Below the pieces are notes generated by a model, which ran no database searches, had not been told where the DNA came from, and was given only the letters and a program-made list of their open reading frames with translations. A DNA stretch of 52,814 nt, from NCBI GenBank assembly GCA_902496185.1, contig CABUZX010000009.1, forward strand, positions 1-52,814. Reading direction: 5' to 3'. Within the stretch, counting starts at the first letter, position 1. Every line of letters starts with the position of its first letter. Source of the stretch: an uncultured Subdoligranulum sp. (GTDB lineage Bacteria; Bacillota; Clostridia; Christensenellales; CAG-314). Shown here piece by piece: positions 42,229 through 51,960 of this stretch. The position numbers were made by a program, and so were the translations under genes.

Positions 42229-42969
42229 TCAATCGCATTGAAAATAATATTCCTGAATAAATTTTGAAGCAGGAATTTGCCTTTCATCCATATCTTTTAA
42301 CACGGCGTTACGATCATAAGGTATATGCACCCTTTCAATATTGAAAGTACCGTCGCTTTTTACGGTAAAAACTACTCCCCTTGCAAAACTTTTTTTAAAG
42401 CATCCCAAGCTACCCACGTCACAATAAACTTTTTTTCCAACCACGTCTATAGGACTGTGTTTATGCCCAAAAAAAACTATATCAGCAGGTATTGCCTCAA
42501 ACATAGAGTCAAACGCTTGTGGCGTTAGATTGTCGTCTATAGGTCTAAATACTGCTTTTTTGTTTTTTCTTTTATCTTCTTCGCGTGCAAGCCCATAATG
42601 CATATAAGCAACTTTTACACCAAAATAATTGTTGACTACTATCAAAGGAAATCTTGCAACGTGTTTTTTATATTCTTCCCCAAGAATACCAAACATAAAA
42701 GTTTTGTGCTCTTTAGTCACGTGCGAAAGCTCTGGCGGAACAGCATTGTCGTTTAAATAATCGTTGTCGTGATTGCCCAAAATACAATTAAGGTTTGGTG
42801 TGGAAAGCATCAAATCAAAACACTCTTTCGGACGCGGGCCCATACAAACTATATCGCCAAGATGAAATATCGAATCTACTTTGATCTTTTTGAAATAATT
42901 AAGTATAGTTTGTAAAGCAAGTATATTGCCGTGCGTATCGCTAAAAATACCTATTGAAATTTGATCCAT
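42229..42969 (-). CDS. Calcineurin-like metallophosphoesterase
   Basis: A 246-residue two-metal phosphoesterase of the YfcE/MJ0936-like clade. The motifs are in order: FSDTHGN (D10 and H12), LGDIVCMGP, GNHDND, and GHKHSP, which supply the metal ligands. Members hydrolyse phosphodiesters or phosphomonoesters; the natural substrate here is unknown. AAGGAAAA lies before ATG. It starts 12 bases after the EIIC gene stop and is probably the end of that minus-strand run. Confidence 0.92.
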   Translation of the reverse strand: MDQISIGIFSDTHGNILALQTILNYFKKIKVDSIFHLGDIVCMGPRPKECFDLMLSTPNLNCILGNHDNDYLNDNAVPPELSHVTKEHKTFMFGILGEEYKKHVARFPLIVVNNYFGVKVAYMHYGLAREEDKRKNKKAVFRPIDDNLTPQAFDSMFEAIPADIVFFGHKHSPIDVVGKKVYCDVGSLGCFKKSFARGVVFTVKSDGTFNIERVHIPYDRNAVLKDMDERQIPASKFIQEYYFQCD

Positions 42970-42981
42970 AATTTTCCTTTT

Positions 42982-44187
42982 TTAATCTATGTTCGTAGAA
43001 TCCGCAATTGTTTCAACTTGTTTTTGCGTGGCGACAAAAGGAGCAGGCTGTTTTTTTGATTGCAATTCCAAAGCAAGGTCACCATCCTTTATCCAACCGA
43101 TTTTGCGGAAAAATAAACTTACTGCCCAAGTCAAAACAGCCGGTAAAACAAACAATAATAATATCACACCGACGGCAATTACCCAAGGCGCAACCCCAGA
43201 AGCCGTACTTGCGGAGATGGTTTGAATGACGCCAACAAGTCCACTCGTGCCCATACCGCCACCAGAAGCGTCACAACGGAGTTTAAATATACACGTTGCA
43301 ATCGGTCCGAGCACAGCAGAAGAAATAATAGGAGGTAACAATAATTTTCCATTTTTCATTATATTAGGAATTTGCAACATACTCGTACCTATACCTTGAG
43401 CAATAAAACCGCTTACTCCGTTTTCCTTAAAACTCATTGAAGCAAACCCCATCATATGACAAGCGCAACCCACTACGGCAGCACCACCTGCCAACAGCAT
43501 TGCTTCGGCATTTTGTCCACCTGCATCTAATACAGGAGTTGCAAGAGCCACCCATATTGCGGCGCTACTCGTAGGCATAGTCAATAATACCCCCATTACC
43601 ACAGATATAACGACACCCATCAAAAATGGACTCCATTGCGTGGCAATTGCAATACCGTTGCCTATTTGTTTAATAAGCCAAGTAATCGGAGGGCAAAGCG
43701 TAGTAGCAACCAACGTTGATATAATTAACGTACACAGCGGAACAATTAATATATCTAATTTTGTCTTTCCGCTAAAAAGACTACAAATTTCCGCAGATAT
43801 CAAAGCGCATACGTAAGCGCCTATGGGATTACCAACAGAGTGGGCAATAATAAAACTATCTTGCCACGCCCACCCCGTAGCATTTGCACCTACAAAACCC
43901 GCTACAGCACAACAAAATATTGTTAGTTTATCGACTTTAAGAGCATAAGCAATACCTACGCCTATACCTGCGCCCATAAGAATTTTAGCTGCAGTTGCCA
44001 CTTGGTTGATAAGTTTGCCAACGACAGTATTAAGCCCTATAAGATTTGCTATTTGTGCAAAAATAGTACCCGCTATCAAAGTAGCAAACAACCCTAACGC
44101 CATACCACCAAAAGCGTCTATAAACCATCTTGAACAAAGTTTTTTAAATGAAAATTTACTTTTTAATTCTGCTGATTGATCTATCAT
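42982..44187 (-). CDS. PTS EIIC_2-family membrane permease
   Basis: A 401-residue protein with about ten transmembrane segments; its glycine-rich GAGIGVGIAYALK and the string CACHMMGFASMSFKENGVSGF match the PTS_EIIC_2 family. The family is named for similarity to the sugar permease of phosphotransferase systems, but members occur alone, without EIIA or EIIB domains, as here, so the substrate is unproven. AAGGAG lies 11 bases before ATG. Neighbours are the M3 peptidase upstream and the phosphoesterase downstream, with gaps of 14 and 12 bases. Confidence 0.88.
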   Translation of the reverse strand: MIDQSAELKSKFSFKKLCSRWFIDAFGGMALGLFATLIAGTIFAQIANLIGLNTVVGKLINQVATAAKILMGAGIGVGIAYALKVDKLTIFCCAVAGFVGANATGWAWQDSFIIAHSVGNPIGAYVCALISAEICSLFSGKTKLDILIVPLCTLIISTLVATTLCPPITWLIKQIGNGIAIATQWSPFLMGVVISVVMGVLLTMPTSSAAIWVALATPVLDAGGQNAEAMLLAGGAAVVGCACHMMGFASMSFKENGVSGFIAQGIGTSMLQIPNIMKNGKLLLPPIISSAVLGPIATCIFKLRCDASGGGMGTSGLVGVIQTISASTASGVAPWVIAVGVILLLFVLPAVLTWAVSLFFRKIGWIKDGDLALELQSKKQPAPFVATQKQVETIADSTNID

Positions 44188-44201
44188 ATTTCATTTGCTC
44201 C

Positions 44202-45881
44202 TTAGCTCAACTTAAGAATTTTTCTTACCGTATCTGTAACTTTTTTAAAAGCTTCTTCCTCAAAAGGTGAAATTAAACCCACCGCTTCTACTGTTTCCAA
44301 AAAGGTTTTAGTACCACCGATTTTGACGAACTGCAAGTATTTTTCAAAAGCATTGTCGTAATCTTCCTGCATCAGCGCCAAAAACTGAAATGCCGTCATT
44401 TGCGCCAAACAATAGTCGATATAATAAAATGGATTTTCAAAAATATGAGCTTTTAACTGCCAGCGCCTACCCGTCTTATAAAAAGGTAAACCCTTTGAAT
44501 TCATATACGGCAAATACTCCATTTCTGCCTGACGCCAAAATTCGTTTCTATCCGATTTAGAAAGCGAATAATAGTCATAAGCCGTTTGTTGAAAAAAGTC
44601 TACTATAGTGCCGTAAGGAATAAAAGATATTGCTCCCGCTACATGATTGTACACGTATTCGTCCTTCTTGTCGCCGAAAAACAACTCCATCCATTTGTAT
44701 GCAAAAAATTCCATACTCATAGAATGTACTTCGCAAGAATCGTAAGTTATACTACCACGCTTTGACGAAGGCGTGTTTTGATAACAATAGTACGTTTGCA
44801 AAGCGTGACCGAATTCGTGCGTCAATACATCGACGTCGCCGAGACTACCATTGAAATTTGACATAATAAACGGCATTTTGTATACGGGCAATCCCGTACA
44901 ATAACCGCCACCCCATTTATTTTCTCTCGACAGCAAATCAAAAGCGTCCGATTCCTCCATAAGCTCAAACAACCTTGCCGTGTCTGTATTCATTTCTGCA
45001 TACATTTTTTTGCCGTTGTCAAAAATTTGATTTGCGTCGCCTACAGGACTTACGTCACCGATAGAATAAATACCGTCGTCGTAAAGCTTAAAATCTTTTA
45101 TACCGTTTTCCGTTGCAACTTTCTGCTTGATTTGAGTAACCAACGGAACGATATACTGCTTTACGTTTTGGCGAAATTTTGCAATATCTTCCTGTGTGTA
45201 GCAGTTTCGTCCCATACGGCGATAACCTACTTCGGAAAAGTTTTTAAAGCCAAGTTTCTTTGCAATAGTAGTACGTACTTCCACCATTTGAGCGTAAATA
45301 TCGTCTATCTTTTTGCCTATTTTATTCATTGCTTTACCCGTTGCAATACACGCCAAACGACGTATTTTTCTGTCGGGTGAATGTGAAAAACGAGTCATCT
45401 GCGACAACGTATACTTTTTTCCCTCAAACTTAACCACAACGGAAGAAACAAGCTTTGTATATTCCGTAGACAGTTTATTTTCCTTACGTAACTCATCAAT
45501 TATTTTGTTATCCAAAGTTTCGCTTGCCATACGGGCGTTTACAAAATAAGTTTCGGGAATATGTTTTTTTAATTCGTCGATAAACTTACTGTGCAAATAG
45601 CATTGGTCAAGTTGTCTTTGCTTGATTTCTAATAAGGGCGACTTTTCGTCGTAATAGTCCTTTTCCTTTTGATAAAATTCATCCTGAGTATTTTGAGTAA
45701 AGCGTATAAATGACAAAGTCATTGCAGTCTCCATCTCGTCCATAAGGTCGCAAATTTTTGCGTCTACCGCTAACTGCTCCTCTATTGTTTGAGAAGCGTT
45801 AAATTCTTCTATAAATTTATCAATTTGTTCGCACGCTTTATCAATATCTACACGTTTATATTCCAATTGAGAAACTTTCAT
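44202..45881 (-). CDS. M3-family oligoendopeptidase
   Basis: A 559-residue zinc metallopeptidase of family M3, PepF-like, cytoplasmic (no signal peptide). The zinc motif is DVLTHEFGHALQTYY (H-E-F-G-H) near residue 355, with the downstream EVHSMSMEFF glutamate as third ligand. It breaks down short peptides taken up by the cell. AAGGAG is nine bases before ATG. It lies between the SDR and EIIC genes and is probably co-transcribed with them. Confidence 0.94.
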   Translation of the reverse strand: MKVSQLEYKRVDIDKACEQIDKFIEEFNASQTIEEQLAVDAKICDLMDEMETAMTLSFIRFTQNTQDEFYQKEKDYYDEKSPLLEIKQRQLDQCYLHSKFIDELKKHIPETYFVNARMASETLDNKIIDELRKENKLSTEYTKLVSSVVVKFEGKKYTLSQMTRFSHSPDRKIRRLACIATGKAMNKIGKKIDDIYAQMVEVRTTIAKKLGFKNFSEVGYRRMGRNCYTQEDIAKFRQNVKQYIVPLVTQIKQKVATENGIKDFKLYDDGIYSIGDVSPVGDANQIFDNGKKMYAEMNTDTARLFELMEESDAFDLLSRENKWGGGYCTGLPVYKMPFIMSNFNGSLGDVDVLTHEFGHALQTYYCYQNTPSSKRGSITYDSCEVHSMSMEFFAYKWMELFFGDKKDEYVYNHVAGAISFIPYGTIVDFFQQTAYDYYSLSKSDRNEFWRQAEMEYLPYMNSKGLPFYKTGRRWQLKAHIFENPFYYIDYCLAQMTAFQFLALMQEDYDNAFEKYLQFVKIGGTKTFLETVEAVGLISPFEEEAFKKVTDTVRKILKLS

Positions 45882-45899
45882 AATATAAACTCCTTTTTA

Positions 45900-46634
45900 T
45901 TAAATAAAAAATCCGCCGTTTACGCCCAATACCTGCCCGGTAATAAAGGAAGATTGCTCTTTTGCCAAAAATAAAACTGCGTTTGCTATGTCTTGAGGCG
46001 TACCAAGCCTGTTTAAAGGTGTTTGTTCCACCAACTGTAGTTTATCTTCTTTCGTAAGGTTGCTTAACATATCGGTATCCACAACCCCTGGACAAACACA
46101 GTTTACTCTAACCCCCATAAGCCCGACTTCCTTTGCTAAAGCCTTTGAAAAGCCGATAACTGCCGATTTTGAAGCGCTGTAAAGCACTTCGCAACTACCG
46201 CCCGTTTGCCCCCATACGCTAGAAATACAAATAATATTTCCAGTTGCGGAAGACAGCATAAAAGGCAAAACAGATTTAGTCGCATTAAAAACGCCTTTAA
46301 AATTGACGTTTATTATTCTGTCAAAATCTTCGACGGTTGCGTCAACTATCAATCCCGAGTGAGCTATACCTGCGTTGCAAATCAAGACGTCAATTTTGCC
46401 AAATACTTTTAAAACGTCTTTAACCATACTTTCCACAGCATTTCCGTCGCTTATGTCGGCGCAAAAAATCTCCGCCACGCCACCGCCGAGCAAAATTTCT
46501 TCCTTCAGTTTTTGAGCGTGAGATTGACTTTTGAAATAGTTGATTGCAACGTTAAATCCGTCTTTTGCAAAGGTTTTTGCGCACTGCGCGCCTATACCTC
46601 TGCTTGCTCCAGTTATAAGGACTGTTTTTTGCAT
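45900..46634 (-). CDS. Short-chain dehydrogenase/reductase, FabG-like
   Basis: A 244-residue NAD(P)H-dependent SDR, closest to 3-oxoacyl-ACP reductases. The cofactor motif is TGASRGIGAQ, the structural motif NAGIAHSG, and the catalytic set S139-like (CISSVWGQ), Y and K in YSASKSAVIGFSKAL; the end shows the FITGQVLGVNGGF pattern of FabG. No other fatty-acid-synthesis genes are nearby, so it may be a specialised reductase. Its first 22 bases overlap the P-type ATPase gene. TAGGAG lies before ATG. Confidence 0.9.
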   Translation of the reverse strand: MQKTVLITGASRGIGAQCAKTFAKDGFNVAINYFKSQSHAQKLKEEILLGGGVAEIFCADISDGNAVESMVKDVLKVFGKIDVLICNAGIAHSGLIVDATVEDFDRIINVNFKGVFNATKSVLPFMLSSATGNIICISSVWGQTGGSCEVLYSASKSAVIGFSKALAKEVGLMGVRVNCVCPGVVDTDMLSNLTKEDKLQLVEQTPLNRLGTPQDIANAVLFLAKEQSSFITGQVLGVNGGFFI

Positions 46635-49105
46635 CTTTTGCTCCTATTAAAAACTTGTATTAACCCGAACATTATCGGACAAGATATTGCAATACCTGCA
46701 AACACCAAAATAATTTCCACTCCTACGAGATTTTCGTACCCAAAAAATTTTGACATAAACGGCACAAACGTACCTATACACACCGCCAAAAAGGAAACCA
46801 CCAATACGCAAACCCTTAGTTTGTTTAAAGGTCTGCAGGCAAAATACAAAGCAAACAACGCCGAAAAAGTAACAACCAAAGCCGAAATAGTCGAATAGGC
46901 GGAAGAAGAAATTTCAACGCCAAACAAAGATTGAGCATTTTGACAAATAAAATACAGCGCCACAACAGAAATCACATAAGTCAATCCGGGAGGAAGAGAC
47001 CTTTTTAGCGCGTTTTTTAAAAATTCGCCCCTTATTATATCCTTGTTGGGTTGCAAAGCAAGTATTACTGTAGGCAAACCTATTACGGCAAGCTCCAGCA
47101 ACATAATATTTGCCGCCGTAAAAGGATAACTGACAGTCATTCCAAAAAGGTAATTTGCCATAAGCACAATAAAATTAAGCAAAATGGTAAATACCGTTTT
47201 CATAAAATACATACTCGACGCAGATTGAATATTGTTAACAACCTGCCTGCCTTCCGTCACTACGTTAGGCATATTAGAAAAATTGTTGTCCAATAAAACA
47301 AGGTGTGAAGCGTTAAGCGCCGCGTCGCTACCGCTACCCATTGCAATAGAACAATCGGATTCTCTCATTGCAAGAATATCGTTTACGCCGTCACCTGTCA
47401 TTGCTACGGTTTTGCCATTATCGCGTAAAGCTTTGACAATCACGGCTTTTTGCTCCGGCGTAACCCTACCGAATATTGAGTATTCGGAAACGATACTTGA
47501 AATTTCTTCATCTGTCATACCTTCGAGAGTGACGTATTTGTCACTATTGGGTACTCCAACTTTTTGAGCAATAAAACTTGCCGTCAACGGATTATCACCC
47601 GTAATGATTTTTATATCAACGTCGTTGTCGCCAAACCACTTTATTGTGTCTTTTGCATCAGGGCGAATTCCGTCCTCTATAGCAATAAGAGCAATCGGCA
47701 AACGGTCAACGGGCAAAACGTACTCTTCCTTATTGACGCCAATCATATTTGGCGAGTGAGCAAGCAACAAAACACGGTAACCTTGTCCTGCGTATTGTTG
47801 CACCAATTGCCCTACTTTTTGGTCTTTAGTTTGCAATACAAATTCTGGAGCGCCCAAAAAGTAAGTTCCCCGTCCATCAAAAGAAACAGCGGAAAATTTA
47901 CGTTTGCTACTAAATGGGACTACCGTACTTTCGTCAAAAACTGCTTTTGAGCCGAAATGGTTTTTTAATGCAATACTCGTAAGGTTTTGGTCGTTTAAAG
48001 CAAAATTTATACTACCAATTACGTCTTGAATAGATACGGTTTTGTCAAATTCAACAAAATCCACAACGTTCATAGTGCCGTCAGTCAACGTACCTGTTTT
48101 GTCTAAACATAACACGTCAACCCGAGCAAGCATTTCTATACAATAAAGCTCTTGTACCATAGTACGTTTTTGAGCAAGTTTTAAAACAGAAACAGCAAGC
48201 GCGATTGTGGTCAACAAAAACGCACCCGCAGGTATCATACCGATAATACTACCTGCCGTTTTGTTGAGCGCGTCTATAAACGCTTGATGCTTTGTAAGAT
48301 TGCCTAACTCGTATTGCGCCATTGCCGAATCGTAATTTGTAAACCACATTATAATTGCTATAGGAACCATTATAAATGCAATCGCTTTGAGCAACCATTT
48401 GAGAGATTTAAGCATTTCACTACGTGGTTTTTGATATTTTGTGACTTTTTGCGTAAGATTTTCAATATAATTGTATTCCGCAACCTTATCTGCGCGAGCG
48501 ATACAACTGCCCGCGGTAACGTAACTGCCTGCAAACAGCGTATCTCCTACGTTTTTGACTACGCTGTCAGACTCACCCGTCAACATACTTTCGTTTACTT
48601 CGACGTAGCCCTCTAAGACTATACTGTCAACGCAAATGCTCCCTCCCGTCGAAAAAAGCAATATATCGTCCAAAACAACTTCGTTGGCGTTGATTTTTTT
48701 TGTAACGCCGTCACGGATTACCGTTGCTTTTGGAGAATTTACTAATCTCAGTTTGTCAAGAGATTTTTTTGAGCGGATTTCCTGTATTATTGCAATGGAA
48801 GTATTGCAAAATGCAACCAACAAAAAGTTTATCTGAGTCCACTGTCCGTAAATAATGAGTATAATTGCAAGCACGATATAAATCAAATTGAAAAAAGTAA
48901 AGATATTACTTGTAAATATCTCAAATATAGATTTACCGCGTTTTTCTGTAAGTTGATTGATTAGCGCCAAACGAAAACGCTCGTTTACCTGACTTTGGGT
49001 TAAGCCATTTTGTAAATCAGGGACAAAACGATTGATTTTGTCCCATTGAATATTTTTTTTTGTTTTTTTGCTTACCTTTATTTTTGTTTCGACTTGTCGT
49101 GTCAT
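46613..49105 (-). CDS. HAD-type P-type ATPase, CtpE-like cation pump
   Basis: A cation-transporting P-type ATPase of about 830 residues. The motifs are in order: SLLTGES-type MLTGESDSVVK (actuator TGES), phosphorylation site DKTGTLTDG, nucleotide-domain FLGAPEFV, TGDNPLT and GDGVNDILAM. The N-terminal half resembles mycobacterial CtpE (the AIIQEIRSKKSLDKL helix), a family linked to calcium; ion specificity cannot be read. About ten transmembrane segments, six of them C-terminal. The ATG at 49105 lies one base beyond the hisS stop, with AAGG upstream; a TTG at 49114 overlaps hisS. Confidence 0.9.
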   Translation of the reverse strand: MTRQVETKIKVSKKTKKNIQWDKINRFVPDLQNGLTQSQVNERFRLALINQLTEKRGKSIFEIFTSNIFTFFNLIYIVLAIILIIYGQWTQINFLLVAFCNTSIAIIQEIRSKKSLDKLRLVNSPKATVIRDGVTKKINANEVVLDDILLFSTGGSICVDSIVLEGYVEVNESMLTGESDSVVKNVGDTLFAGSYVTAGSCIARADKVAEYNYIENLTQKVTKYQKPRSEMLKSLKWLLKAIAFIMVPIAIIMWFTNYDSAMAQYELGNLTKHQAFIDALNKTAGSIIGMIPAGAFLLTTIALAVSVLKLAQKRTMVQELYCIEMLARVDVLCLDKTGTLTDGTMNVVDFVEFDKTVSIQDVIGSINFALNDQNLTSIALKNHFGSKAVFDESTVVPFSSKRKFSAVSFDGRGTYFLGAPEFVLQTKDQKVGQLVQQYAGQGYRVLLLAHSPNMIGVNKEEYVLPVDRLPIALIAIEDGIRPDAKDTIKWFGDNDVDIKIITGDNPLTASFIAQKVGVPNSDKYVTLEGMTDEEISSIVSEYSIFGRVTPEQKAVIVKALRDNGKTVAMTGDGVNDILAMRESDCSIAMGSGSDAALNASHLVLLDNNFSNMPNVVTEGRQVVNNIQSASSMYFMKTVFTILLNFIVLMANYLFGMTVSYPFTAANIMLLELAVIGLPTVILALQPNKDIIRGEFLKNALKRSLPPGLTYVISVVALYFICQNAQSLFGVEISSSAYSTISALVVTFSALFALYFACRPLNKLRVCVLVVSFLAVCIGTFVPFMSKFFGYENLVGVEIILVFAGIAISCPIMFGLIQVFNRSKRCKKQSL

Positions 49106-49106
49106 T

Positions 49107-50357
49107 TCAGTCAACCTTTCTCAACGAATCCTTATCCCACATATATATTGTTGAATAGCCTTGCTCCTGAAGTTGTTTGAGCAAAAATCCGAAGTTTTTA
49201 ATCTTTTTTGCAAGCAAACAAATATTGCCTTGTTTACGTTGTTCTTCGCACTCGTAAAGTACCTGTTGTAAATGTTCCGCGCTAACGTCTTTGTCTACGA
49301 CGAAAGCAATTTTGTTTTGTTTTGGCTGACGATTAACCTTTAATTGCTCCAATATGGCACAAATCCTCTCAAAACCGATAGAAAAACCGCACGCAGGCAC
49401 GCTTGTACCTAAAAACATACCCAACATTTTGTCGTAACGTCCGCCTCCGGCAATGGATATACCAAAGTCTCCGTAAGATACTTCAAAAATAGTACCCGTA
49501 TAGTAATTCATACCCCTTACGAGAGTAGGATCAAAAACTATTTTGCATTGATGAGCAGTTTTTGAAGTAACGTCTATAATTTTTTGAAGATTTTTTGTTA
49601 CTTCACTATTTATTTCGCCTGCTTTTGTCAATGCGTCGTCGCTTGAAACAAGAGTAGACACGAGCTTTTCAAACTTGTCGATATTTTGTTCGGACATTTC
49701 GTGTTGCAAAAGTTCCGCGCGGACTCCGTCCATACCTATTTTGTCAAGTTTATCCAAAGCGATAAAAAACGCTTCGTGTTGCGCTTGGTCAAATCCGCAA
49801 AACTCCGCAAAGGAAGTCAACATTTTTCTGTCGTTTATCCTTACTTCAAAATTTGTTAAACCAAGCTCCGAAAGGGCTTTGCTCGTAGCTGTAATAAGCT
49901 CCACTTCCGCAAGAAAAGTCTCTTCGCCGATAATATCTATATCGCATTGAACAAACTGACGAAATCTGCCTTTTTGAGGTCTTTCCGCGCGCCAAACGTT
50001 GCCTATTTGCATTGCTTTAAAAACCGAAGGCAATTTGCCTTGGTTGCAAGCGTAATAACGTGATAACGGCACTGTAAGGTCGTAACGCAAACCCAAGTCG
50101 CACAAGTCGGTTTCCGTCTTTAACGGCGCGTTTAAATCAAGCTTTTCGCCCCTTTTTAAAATTTTGAATATAAGTTTTTCGTTGTCGCCACCCTGTTTGC
50201 CTGTAAGCAAAGCAAGGTCCTCGACGCAGGGTGTTTCTATACCCAAAAATCCAAAACTACGATAAGTCGATTTAATTGTATCAAGAACACTTTCTCTCAA
50301 CAATAAATCTTGCGGTAAAATATCTCTCATGCCTTTCGGCGGTGTTTTTGCAAACAT
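49107..50357 (-). CDS. hisS: Histidine--tRNA ligase
   Basis: HisRS is a class II synthetase. The catalytic core shows KGMRDILPQDL at the start, motif 2 WRAERPQKGRFRQFVQCDID, the histidine-specific segments LVRGMNYYTGTIFE and the GGRYDKMLGMF motif 3 region. The C-terminal anticodon-binding domain starts near residue 325. The 416-residue length is normal. TAGGAG is eight bases before ATG. It is the first gene of the run hisS - P-type ATPase - SDR - M3 - EIIC - phosphoesterase. Confidence 0.96.
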   Translation of the reverse strand: MFAKTPPKGMRDILPQDLLLRESVLDTIKSTYRSFGFLGIETPCVEDLALLTGKQGGDNEKLIFKILKRGEKLDLNAPLKTETDLCDLGLRYDLTVPLSRYYACNQGKLPSVFKAMQIGNVWRAERPQKGRFRQFVQCDIDIIGEETFLAEVELITATSKALSELGLTNFEVRINDRKMLTSFAEFCGFDQAQHEAFFIALDKLDKIGMDGVRAELLQHEMSEQNIDKFEKLVSTLVSSDDALTKAGEINSEVTKNLQKIIDVTSKTAHQCKIVFDPTLVRGMNYYTGTIFEVSYGDFGISIAGGGRYDKMLGMFLGTSVPACGFSIGFERICAILEQLKVNRQPKQNKIAFVVDKDVSAEHLQQVLYECEEQRKQGNICLLAKKIKNFGFLLKQLQEQGYSTIYMWDKDSLRKVD

Positions 50358-50499
50358 ATTTATACTCCTACAACGTTAAATTTTAACACATATCAAGCCA
50401 AAAAGCAATCAAAGTAACTCCCATTAAACAAACAATTTTAAAACAAATATTTTTGATATGCCAGTTCTTTTTTAAATAAAAATCAAGTACAAATATCTT

Positions 50500-50937
50500 A
50501 TGAAAAAAGTTTTTATTGTTTTTGTTTCAACAACTTTTATTATTTTTTGCTTGTTATTCGGAGGGTGTTCAACATCAAGCCACGAAAATTTTTGTGAAGT
50601 TTCCTTTTTTGTTACCGACCAAAACGGTTTACCCGTACAAGACGTAGTCGTTACTTTTAACGAATCCAATCTCACCGCCACTACTTTAGCCGACGGACAT
50701 ACTCCAATTCTATCCGTACCCACAAAAAAGCCTTGGAAAGCAGAGGAAAATTGGTTTGGCGTAATGGTCACACTAAAAGCCGACGGATATGTCCCCATAG
50801 TTATTTTCAATTTTGTTTTACAGTACAATCAACCAAGAAACGCCGAAATAATGCTTTTGACGGACGACGGAACTTTGCCTTATTGCGCTTACGTCGAAAT
50901 TCCTTCTTCAGACGCAATCAGGAGAATTTTGTTGTAA
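50500..50937 (+). CDS. Small lipoprotein with an Ig-like carboxypeptidase-regulatory-type domain
   Basis: A 145-residue predicted lipoprotein: the signal peptide ends in lipobox LLFGG-C (C23). The remainder is one beta-sandwich unit (VSFFVTDQNGLPVQDVVVTF...LTATTLADGHTPILSV), resembling the carboxypeptidase regulatory-like (CarboxypepD_reg/peptidase-M14 associated) fold of extracellular proteins. No catalytic motif is present. No Shine-Dalgarno precedes the ATG; a weak -10-like TACAAA lies 5 bases upstream. Function unknown. Confidence 0.65.
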   Translation: MKKVFIVFVSTTFIIFCLLFGGCSTSSHENFCEVSFFVTDQNGLPVQDVVVTFNESNLTATTLADGHTPILSVPTKKPWKAEENWFGVMVTLKADGYVPIVIFNFVLQYNQPRNAEIMLLTDDGTLPYCAYVEIPSSDAIRRILL

Positions 50938-50950
50938 AGTTTGCTTTAAT

Positions 50951-50990
50951 AACAAAAAAGCAAAGTCATAAACAAACTTTGCTTTTTGTT
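50951..50990. terminator. Terminator between the small lipoprotein and recR
   Basis: Imperfect inverted repeat with core AAAAGCAAAGT and ACTTTGCTTTT, loop about eight bases, U-rich on both sides. It serves two converging genes. Confidence 0.78.
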
Positions 50991-50994
50991 AAAA

Positions 50995-51591
50995 TTAAAT
51001 TTCCTTGCGGTTTTCCAACGCGTGAGTAAGGGTTGCGTTGTCGGTGTACTCCAACTCGCTCCCTGCGCTGACGCCTTGCGCCAAACGCGTAGTTTTTATT
51101 CCCATAGGTTTAATTAAACGGGCAAGATACATAGCGGTAGCTTCGCCTTCTACCGTCGGACTTGTAGCAACAATTACTTCCTTTACGGAAGAGTCAAGTC
51201 TTGCAAGTAGCTCTCTCACGCGCAAATCGTTTGGGCCGATATTCTCTATCGGGTTGAGCAAACCGCCCAAAACGTGATAAACGCCTTTAAATTCGTTTAT
51301 CTTTTCTACCGCAAGAATTTCCTTTGCCTCCTTAACTACGCAAATAATACTTTTGTCTCTATTGGTATTGTCGCAAATTTTACAAATTTCATTTTCTGTA
51401 AAATTACCGCAAATTTTGCAAAAATGCACCGTATTTTTTGTTGCCACCAACGTGTCGGCAAATTCCTTAACCTGCGAAGCCGACATATCCAATATTTTGT
51501 AAGCATACCTTTGCGCGGTTTTTTGACCTACTCCGGGTAGCTTAGTAAACTGATTGACCAACCTTGCTATCGGGTCGATAAATTCCCTCAC
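50995..51591 (-). CDS. recR: Recombination protein RecR
   Basis: RecR acts with RecF and RecO to load RecA on gapped DNA. The 198-residue protein shows a helix-hairpin-helix (LPGVGQKTAQRYAYKIL), a four-cysteine zinc finger (CKICGNFTENEICKIC), and a Toprim domain with VVATSPTVEGEATAMYLARL and VSAGSELEYTDNATL. The start codon is GTG directly after the ybaB stop; GGAGGA lies nine bases upstream. The order dnaX-ybaB-recR is the conserved bacterial arrangement. Confidence 0.96.
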   Translation of the reverse strand: MREFIDPIARLVNQFTKLPGVGQKTAQRYAYKILDMSASQVKEFADTLVATKNTVHFCKICGNFTENEICKICDNTNRDKSIICVVKEAKEILAVEKINEFKGVYHVLGGLLNPIENIGPNDLRVRELLARLDSSVKEVIVATSPTVEGEATAMYLARLIKPMGIKTTRLAQGVSAGSELEYTDNATLTHALENRKEI

Positions 51592-51924
51592 TTAAATCAT
51601 TCCTCCGAGAGCTTGAAACGGCCCCATAAGTCTTTCGTATTCTTCGTCGGCTTGAGTGTATGCGTCGTTGATTGCAGCAACAATCAAATCCTCCAACATC
51701 TCCACGTCGTCTGGATCAACCGCCTTGGGATCTATCGTTACGGAAGATATTTCTTTTTTTCCGTTAACTACAACTTTGACAAGTCCGCCACTCGCAGAAC
51801 CCTCTATCTCCAACTCTTCGAGTTCTTCCTGCGCCTCCTTCAATTTTTGTTGCATTTGTTGCGCTTGTCTCAACATGGCTTGCATATTTCCGCCACCGAA
51901 ACCACCTTTGTTAAATCCTGCCAT
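51592..51924 (-). CDS. ybaB: YbaB/EbfC nucleoid-associated protein
   Basis: A 110-residue DNA-binding protein that forms small dimers and coats DNA. The family pattern shows MLRQAQQMQQKLKEAQEELE followed by the glycine-rich loop EGSASGGLVKVVVNGKKEI and the helix EDLIVAAINDAY. The N-terminus carries an extra glycine-rich FNKGGFGGGN. AAAGGAG lies six bases before ATG. It sits between dnaX and recR and is probably translated with them. Confidence 0.95.
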   Translation of the reverse strand: MAGFNKGGFGGGNMQAMLRQAQQMQQKLKEAQEELEELEIEGSASGGLVKVVVNGKKEISSVTIDPKAVDPDDVEMLEDLIVAAINDAYTQADEEYERLMGPFQALGGMI

Positions 51925-51960
51925 ATTATTCTCCTTTTTTGTTTATTTCTTTTAATTTTT

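Noticed and set aside
49106..49114. TTG start for the P-type ATPase overlapping hisS
   Set aside because: ATG at 49105 has AAGG about nine bases upstream and avoids the overlap.
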